A DNA stretch of 16,240 bases from Pseudomonadota bacterium (GTDB lineage: Bacteria; Pseudomonadota; Alphaproteobacteria; Sphingomonadales; Sphingomonadaceae), in contig JAEWCK010000070.1 of NCBI GenBank assembly GCA_023390675.1, forward strand, positions 1-16,240, written 5' to 3'. Numbering within the stretch: position 1 is the stretch's first letter; each line of letters opens with the position of its first letter. The notes beneath the pieces were generated by a model that did no database searches, was not told the DNA's origin, and worked only from the letters and a program-made list of their open reading frames with translations. This document shows, piece by piece, positions 7,241-13,245 of this stretch. Position numbers and translations under genes: made by a program.

Positions 7241-10200
7241 CTATTGCCCCGTCCCGGGCGTGAACTGGAGCCAGCCGTCCATCAGCCGCGGCGGCGCGTC
7301 GGGAAGCCGGGCGGTGGCGTCCGCGGCGATGATCGGATCGACTTCCCAGTCGGTCGCGCCGGGCCCGATATGGCGGATCCACGCCCAAGCGCCGTTATGC
7401 TCGGCGGGGAGCGGCAGCCGCACTGCGTCGGGCTGGGTGAACAGCGGGCCGATGCGGAAGGTCACGGCGATCCGTGCGAGCGCGCCGGTGTAGAACTCGG
7501 CCGGAAGCTGCATCGTCGCGACGGGCAGGATGCCGGTGGTCGCGTGAACGTTGGCCCGCGGATCCATCAGCATCGTCAGCGTGACCTGCTGATAGCCGGG
7601 ATAAGCGAGGTCGAGCGACAGATAGTTTTGCGGCGCGATCGCCGCGACATAGGGGGAGGTGTCGGTGGTCGATGCGTGGACCGCATTGAATGTCGCATAG
7701 CTGTCCGCCGCGAAATAGCCGATCAGCCCGTCGTCGAGCAGCTCGGTGCTGCCCAGCCGGATCGGGAAGCTGAGCCCGGTCAGGCCGGCGTCGAGATCGA
7801 GCAGCGAATCGCGCCAGCTCTGGTTGACCGCGGGGCGGCCGAAGAGTTCGAACTGCACTTGCGCGCGCACCACCGCGATCGGCCGTCCGATCAGCACCGC
7901 GAGGTCCTGATCGGCCTGCCCGCCGATCGGGTCCACCATCCACAAGGTCTCGTCGATCGACTTGTAGAAGGCCATGAACGCCGCGGCACGCCCGGCCGCG
8001 GGAATCGCGCCATCAGTGCCGAAGAAGGCCGTCAGGATCGAACGCAGATGCGCGTTGGCGATCTGCGAGGGATCGGTGACGGGATTCTGCTCGTTCGGCG
8101 TGGGGAGCCAGCGGACCGTCGGCGTACCGTCCGTGTCGGCCAGCACCATCATCTCGCCGAGCGAATTGCCGTCGGCATCGTACACCGCGATCGAACGGTC
8201 GAGATGGTTGGGCAGCAGCCAGCCGCACAGCGGATCGGCGCCGCCGGCATAATAGACCTCGGCGCTGTCGTCCGTTCTGTCGAGAAGGCGCAAGTCGAGC
8301 CGCGCGGGCTGGACGATGCGCGGCGCCTGCTTGATCCGGCGTGGCGCGTCCGCGAAGCCCGCTCCGTCATCGGGCGCGAGGCCGGGCCCACGCAGCGGCG
8401 CGAAGCTCGTCGCCGCCGAACCGCTATTGCCATTGGCGGCGAGCAAATCGAGCACCTGGCCGAACCCGTCGATCAGCGCCAGCCGCTCGAAGCGGAAGGA
8501 TCCGCCCCGCGCGGGGAAGAAGAAGGGCGTGCCGGTGTCGAAGCTGAAGTCGCGGTCGCCCAGCTCGACCATCGGCACGCCGCGATTCTCGTCGCCCACC
8601 GCCGCCTTCACCGCTGGATCGCTCGGCGGAAGCGCGTGCGAGAGCCCGCGCATCACGAACGCGTCGTTGAATCCGCTCAGCGACTGCGAGAGAAAGCGCG
8701 TCTCGCCGATCGCCTCGATCAGGTCCTTGATCTCGCCGAGATCGACGTCGCCGGGATGCAGCGTGGCATATTCGTCGACGCGCTTGGCGAGGAGCAGCCC
8801 CGCCTGCGGCGTGAGGAAGGTGCGCCCCGAATAGGTGCTCGGATAATCGGTCGGCGGCGCCGCGTTGCACCGATAATATTCGGAGCCGCGCTGCGAGACG
8901 TTGTCGCTCCCGTCGAAGCTCCAGACATCGGCCAGGAAGGGCCAGTTGTCGATCTCGCCGCCACTGTCCGGCGGCGATTGCAACGGACCCGTCGGCGCCT
9001 CGACCGTCTGGGTCTGCGCGCCCACGGTCGGAAACCAGCTGATCTCCCATTCGAGGAAGAGCGGCGCCCAGGCCTGCTGCCATTCGGCGAAGGCGTAGCT
9101 CGCGGCGAGCGAGGCGGAAATGGTCGAGATTTGCGCGGTTCCGGCCGCCATCGCCGCGGCGAGCTTCGCGGCATCGCCGGTGCCGCCTGCGCCATTGGCG
9201 ACGATCGCGGCGGCGTTGCCGGGATCGGCGAAATACGCCTCGACGCCGAGTGCGCCGAGCGCCTGCGCGACAGCGGCGGGGAGCCTCGAGAAATCGGGCA
9301 GCGCGATCATCGACGCCATCGATCCCGAGCTGCGCGTGACCGAGACCGAGCCGACCGTCACGCCGGTGACCGCGGCCTCCACCTTGCGGCACTGGAGCGT
9401 AGCGCCCGCATCGGGCTGCGCGGGCGGCGGATCGAGCCCCGCGACGAGGAGCACCGGATCGGCGGGATGGAAGAAAGCGGGCAGCGCCTCGGCGCGCAGT
9501 TCGAGCGCGGGGTTGGGCGGGGCGCCTTGCGAGGGTGGAGGGAGCGGCGGCAAGCCGGCGAGGAAGGCCGAATTGTCGCTGGCCGTCGGATCGGGGAGCG
9601 CGGCGCGCATCGCGTCCACCTGCGCCTTCAGCTGCGCGGTGACCGAGAGCAGGCTGCCGGGCGTGCCGGGATCGAGCGCATCGACGAGCTGCTGGACGAG
9701 CGCCTGCGTATCGATCCCGAAATTCTGGCCGAACTGGTACGCGTCGAGGAACTTGCCGCGCTGCGACTTCCACCAGACCGCGAACAGCTCCCATTGGCGC
9801 GTCTGGAGCTCGCGCGCCGCAACGTCATAGTCGCGCTGGCGCCGGTTGAGCGCGGCGAGCCATTGCTGCTGATCCGCCGTGAGCCGGGGCGTCGCCGCCT
9901 GCGGATCGCGCGTGAGCTGCGCGTTCTGATCGGAGGCCGGTTGTCCCTGCGACACCGGCACGATCTTCCAGCGCGTGCCCCCCGGCGTCGTCCCGAACCA
10001 CGCGTCGCGGATCAGCAGCTCGAGCTGTGCGATCCCGTCGGGGTCGTCGAGCGTCGGCAGGACATTGTACTGGAAGGCCTGGAGCTTGCTCACCAGCGTC
10101 TCGGCCGAGCTTCCCGCATTCGCCGCGATGATCGCCGAAAGCGCGTCGACCGAGCTGTAGCCGACCGCGACCTGCATCTGCGACGCGTCGGGATCGATCC

Positions 10201-10960
10201 GGTCGGGAAGCGTCGTCGTCTGCCATTCGACGCCCGAGATCATGCCGTGGACCACGGTCAGGTCGGGCGGCGTATCGTCGCCGCCATTGATGACCCAGTT
10301 GAGCACGGCGGCGCTGTGCGTGACGAGCGGATCCTCGCTCGTGTCCGAATACCAGCCCGCGACCAAATAGGTGAGCAAGCTGCCCTCGGCCACCCCCGTC
10401 GCCGGATCGTAGAAGGAAAGCACGTCGAGCACGCCGGGCTGATAGGCGGCGAAGGTCACGTCGGCGATGCCGGTGGGCTTGAGGAACATCGCCCCGCCGG
10501 GCTCGCTCTGCCACTGCTCGATCGGCACGCTGCGCCCGATCCGGGTCAGCTTGATATCGTTCGCCGTCGAGGAGGGATCGACGAACGCGCTCGTCCCCGC
10601 CTCGGGATCGAGGAAATCGCTCTGGACGATCCACGCGGTCAGCTGCGGCGCGACGGTGGCGTTCGGCGCGGCCGCGCGGCGCAGCACGAGCCAGCGATTG
10701 GGCAGGCATTTGAACGAGACCGCTTCGCCCGCCTGCGCTTCGCCATGCGTAATCGCGCTCGGCAGCTTCCAGTGAAGGTGCACCCCCTTGTCGGGCGGAT
10801 CGGCGGCGACGTTCGAAAAGGCGCCGGGGATCGGATCGAGGAAGTTCTCGAGATTCTCGTAGACGTTGCTCCAGCGGCGGAACACGACATGGCTCTGCAC
10901 CAGCGGGTTCACCAGCAGCGCCTGGACGCTCATCGGGACGAGCAGCGGCACATCGGTCAT
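7241..10960 (-). CDS. Large conserved-looking protein of unknown family (1239 aa)
   Basis: The start at ATG 10960 overlaps the stop of the upstream gene (ATGA). GGAG lies 7 bases before it, and the MTDVPLLVPMSVQALLVNP beginning reads as a natural N-terminus; open frame further upstream is only a shadow of the next gene. I recognise no family. Visible blocks are GVHLHWKLPSAITHG and RWLVLRR (about 60-95), LTYLVAGWYSD (about 195-210), a Gln/Arg-rich probable coiled-coil stretch (about 370-460, from LNRRQRDYDVAAREL to AQLKAQVDAMRAAL), and FFHPADPVLLVAGL near 490. Later come FLEWEISWFP near 633, GGSFRFERLALIDGFGQ near 815, and CGWLLPNHLDRSIAVYD near 910. The C-terminal part is beta-rich (YLSLDLAYPGYQQVTLT near 1110). 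The many aromatic, non-repetitive blocks suggest several globular domains. There is no signal peptide or membrane helix. It lies between the 762-aa orphan and the paralog array and is probably a partner of both. Confidence 0.9.
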   Translation of the reverse strand: MTDVPLLVPMSVQALLVNPLVQSHVVFRRWSNVYENLENFLDPIPGAFSNVAADPPDKGVHLHWKLPSAITHGEAQAGEAVSFKCLPNRWLVLRRAAAPNATVAPQLTAWIVQSDFLDPEAGTSAFVDPSSTANDIKLTRIGRSVPIEQWQSEPGGAMFLKPTGIADVTFAAYQPGVLDVLSFYDPATGVAEGSLLTYLVAGWYSDTSEDPLVTHSAAVLNWVINGGDDTPPDLTVVHGMISGVEWQTTTLPDRIDPDASQMQVAVGYSSVDALSAIIAANAGSSAETLVSKLQAFQYNVLPTLDDPDGIAQLELLIRDAWFGTTPGGTRWKIVPVSQGQPASDQNAQLTRDPQAATPRLTADQQQWLAALNRRQRDYDVAARELQTRQWELFAVWWKSQRGKFLDAYQFGQNFGIDTQALVQQLVDALDPGTPGSLLSVTAQLKAQVDAMRAALPDPTASDNSAFLAGLPPLPPPSQGAPPNPALELRAEALPAFFHPADPVLLVAGLDPPPAQPDAGATLQCRKVEAAVTGVTVGSVSVTRSSGSMASMIALPDFSRLPAAVAQALGALGVEAYFADPGNAAAIVANGAGGTGDAAKLAAAMAAGTAQISTISASLAASYAFAEWQQAWAPLFLEWEISWFPTVGAQTQTVEAPTGPLQSPPDSGGEIDNWPFLADVWSFDGSDNVSQRGSEYYRCNAAPPTDYPSTYSGRTFLTPQAGLLLAKRVDEYATLHPGDVDLGEIKDLIEAIGETRFLSQSLSGFNDAFVMRGLSHALPPSDPAVKAAVGDENRGVPMVELGDRDFSFDTGTPFFFPARGGSFRFERLALIDGFGQVLDLLAANGNSGSAATSFAPLRGPGLAPDDGAGFADAPRRIKQAPRIVQPARLDLRLLDRTDDSAEVYYAGGADPLCGWLLPNHLDRSIAVYDADGNSLGEMMVLADTDGTPTVRWLPTPNEQNPVTDPSQIANAHLRSILTAFFGTDGAIPAAGRAAAFMAFYKSIDETLWMVDPIGGQADQDLAVLIGRPIAVVRAQVQFELFGRPAVNQSWRDSLLDLDAGLTGLSFPIRLGSTELLDDGLIGYFAADSYATFNAVHASTTDTSPYVAAIAPQNYLSLDLAYPGYQQVTLTMLMDPRANVHATTGILPVATMQLPAEFYTGALARIAVTFRIGPLFTQPDAVRLPLPAEHNGAWAWIRHIGPGATDWEVDPIIAADATARLPDAPPRLMDGWLQFTPGTGQ

Positions 10961-13245
10961 GACGCGGCTCCTTCGAAGGTCATCTGCTCGGGCGCGCTCA
11001 CCATCTGCATCGCAAAGGCGGCGGGGCCCCATACCGCGGCGTTGGGCGAAAGCGCCGCGAGGCCGATCAGATGCTTCTGCCACGCATCGACCGCGAGCAC
11101 CTGGCCGTCGCGCAGATACGGCGCGCCCAGCGTGTCCTGCGCGATCTGCGTGCCGATATTGCCGCCTGCGATGCTGCGGATGCCGACCGCCCGATCCTCT
11201 TCGGTGCCGAAAGCGAGCGCTTCCTTGGGCTCCTCGACATCGACGAGCACGGGCACTTGCGGATAGAGCGCGATGAGCACGTCGGGCGCGACATGATCGA
11301 GGCGGAGCGGCGCGATCGGGTTCGTCCGCGCCGTATCGGCATAGGCCTTCACTTCGAGCCCCGGCCAGCCCGACACCACTGCCGAGCGCAGCAGCAGCCC
11401 CGCCACCGGATCGGCCGGCGCGGCATCGCCCGCCGCGGCGGCGGTCACGCCCAGCTTCGCGCTCCGCAACTGCGCCGCCCGGCGCCCCGCGAGCGACGCG
11501 ATCGTCTCGCGCACCGCCTGGTGCTGGAGCACGTCGCGGCTGGTCTGCAGCCCGATGCTCTGCGCGCCGTCGCACAATGCGTCGAGCACGTTGGGATCGA
11601 CATAGAAGAAGCGGATCGATTCGGGCGGCAGCATCCGCGCGTCGGGCACCAGATACTGGAAGGGCAATTTCTCGAGCAGCCGCAGCCGCGCCAGCCAGTC
11701 GACCATGTCGGCGACGGGGCCGTCCTGCGCCTGGTCGGCAAGCTGCGCGGAGAGTGTGGCAGGCGCGGACGAAGCAGTGAGAATCTCGCGCAGCTGGGGA
11801 ACCGCCGCGCCGAGCACCGGCGCGGAGGGCGTGCTGAACCGGTCCATCGCCGCGGTCGCGGGCGCGCCTTGCCTGAGCAGCCCGCCGCCCGTTGCGGTCA
11901 GCCAGCGCGCGAAGCTGCTGCTGACCTGCTGCGGCGCAAGCGCCTCGCCCACTGCCTCGGCCTGTATCGCGACTTGCGGCCCCGACCACAGCCCGCGCTG
12001 GCGCCCGAGATTGACTGTCTTGCGCATCGCCTTGCGCGCGCGTTGCTGCGCGGTGCCGTAGGCGCGGTCGTGGAGCGCAAGCAGTCGGCCCGCCTCCCAT
12101 GCCGCGGCATAAGTGAGATCGAAGACGCCGCTTTGCGAATCGTAGATCGTCGCGACCGCCGCGCTTGCGAAATAGGTCCCGGCCGCGATCCCCGGCACCG
12201 GATGCGGCACCAGCGCGCCGTGGCACCAGGCGAAACTCCTGTCGCCCGCGCGCGTCTCCCAGGCGAAGGCGCCATAGCCCTGGCTGAGTGCGGTATAGGC
12301 CTGGCCCGCCACCGTGTCCGGCGCGGGCGCGGTCGCGGGAAGCGGCAGACGCAGCCGCAAGCCATCACCCCCCGCCGCCTGCCCCGCGACGAGACCCTCC
12401 ATCAGCTTGGCGAAGTCGAGCCCCTCGGGCCTGGCGGTGAAGCTCCAGCTCGCCAGCGAGGCGAGCCGCACCGCGGTCTTGCCGCTCGGCCAGCTCGGCG
12501 CGTCGACGAGATATTGGTCGAAGCCTTCGAGCGAGACGAGGTGGACGATGTTGCGCTCGCCCGCCGCATCGGTGCCGGTCGCGGGGAAGCGATTGGCGAT
12601 CACCACCGAAAACCATCCGCCCGGCATCGCCGCGCTGCTCGATTTGGCGTCGACATTGACTTCGCGGACATGCGCGAGGAACGGCAGGTCGGCGAGCCGC
12701 GGCGTCACCTTGGTGAAGATCTCGACCGGAACGTCGATCGCCCGGCAATTCGCCTCGTCCTCTACCTGCACATCGACTTGCGGCCCAAGGATATTGGCTT
12801 CGGCGGGCGTACGGAGCAGCGCCGTCGTACAGGCGGCGGTGAGCGTCGGATTGGTGAGCGAGGACATCGGGGCCACGCCGCCGGGGGGCAGCAGCTCGCC
12901 CTCGGCGAACACCAGCAGCGCGAGCCAAGGCAGCGTCGCCGCGGCGCCCGGGCCGAGCAGCCTCTCCCACGGCAGCGCGCACTGGTTGAGCACGATGTGC
13001 GGCAGCTTGTCGCCGTAGGTGCCGCTCGAATTGTCCGGCGGGAAGAAGGACTGGATCTCGCCGGGATCGAGCGCGAAGCGCGGCGCCACGACCGAGAAGG
13101 CCTGGACCGCGTGCGGCGCTTCCGAAAGCTTGCCGTCCGCCGAGGTCACGCTCTGCGTGACGGTGAGCGTATAATCCTCGGCATGAAGCGCCGGGATGAA
13201 ATTGTCGTGGAAGCGAATGTCGCCCAAAGGGATCGGATCGCTCAT
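10957..13245 (-). CDS. Protein of unknown family, 762 aa, operon partner of the DUF6603 gene
   Basis: The ATG at 13245 overlaps the stop of the DUF6603 gene (ATGA) and follows GGAGG at 8 bases. Open frame upstream of it is antisense or shadow sequence within the DUF6603 gene. The N-terminus reads IRFHDNFIPAL then YTLTVTQSV (about 10-35), a beta-rich opening. Blocks along the protein include LPHIVLNQCALPWERLLG (about 80-97), LPWLALLVFAEGELLPP (about 105-121), FAWCHGALVPHP (about 336-348), LPFQYLVPDARMLPPESI (about 525-543) and LLLRSAVVSGWPGLEVKAY (about 615-633). VLIALYPQVPVLVDVEEP follows near 652. The C-terminal third is helix- and Ala-rich with a mixed fold. I cannot assign a named family or an active site. 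No export signal or transmembrane helix is seen. Its position between the DUF6603 gene and the 1239-aa gene, with overlaps on both sides, argues that the three products act together. Confidence 0.9.
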   Translation of the reverse strand: MSDPIPLGDIRFHDNFIPALHAEDYTLTVTQSVTSADGKLSEAPHAVQAFSVVAPRFALDPGEIQSFFPPDNSSGTYGDKLPHIVLNQCALPWERLLGPGAAATLPWLALLVFAEGELLPPGGVAPMSSLTNPTLTAACTTALLRTPAEANILGPQVDVQVEDEANCRAIDVPVEIFTKVTPRLADLPFLAHVREVNVDAKSSSAAMPGGWFSVVIANRFPATGTDAAGERNIVHLVSLEGFDQYLVDAPSWPSGKTAVRLASLASWSFTARPEGLDFAKLMEGLVAGQAAGGDGLRLRLPLPATAPAPDTVAGQAYTALSQGYGAFAWETRAGDRSFAWCHGALVPHPVPGIAAGTYFASAAVATIYDSQSGVFDLTYAAAWEAGRLLALHDRAYGTAQQRARKAMRKTVNLGRQRGLWSGPQVAIQAEAVGEALAPQQVSSSFARWLTATGGGLLRQGAPATAAMDRFSTPSAPVLGAAVPQLREILTASSAPATLSAQLADQAQDGPVADMVDWLARLRLLEKLPFQYLVPDARMLPPESIRFFYVDPNVLDALCDGAQSIGLQTSRDVLQHQAVRETIASLAGRRAAQLRSAKLGVTAAAAGDAAPADPVAGLLLRSAVVSGWPGLEVKAYADTARTNPIAPLRLDHVAPDVLIALYPQVPVLVDVEEPKEALAFGTEEDRAVGIRSIAGGNIGTQIAQDTLGAPYLRDGQVLAVDAWQKHLIGLAALSPNAAVWGPAAFAMQMVSAPEQMTFEGAAS
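10968..10974 (-). promoter_or_regulatory. Ribosome binding site of the 1239-aa gene
   Basis: GAAGGAG on the minus strand with 7 bases to the ATG at 10960, located inside the last codons of the upstream 762-aa gene. It fixes the start and marks translational coupling through the ATGA overlap. Confidence 0.7.

Noticed and set aside
7244..11266. Very long plus-strand open frame opposite the 1239-aa gene
   Set aside because: The translation is Arg/Gly/Asp-rich with no recognisable domain, as is usual for the antisense of a high-GC gene. The minus-strand frame has diverse hydrophobic blocks, a Shine-Dalgarno sequence and operon overlaps.
10961..12226. N-terminal extension of the 1239-aa protein up to an ATG at 12226
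   Set aside because: It is a low-complexity Arg/Ala-rich frame overlapping the 762-aa gene; the ATG at 10960 with its ribosome site and ATGA overlap is the natural start.
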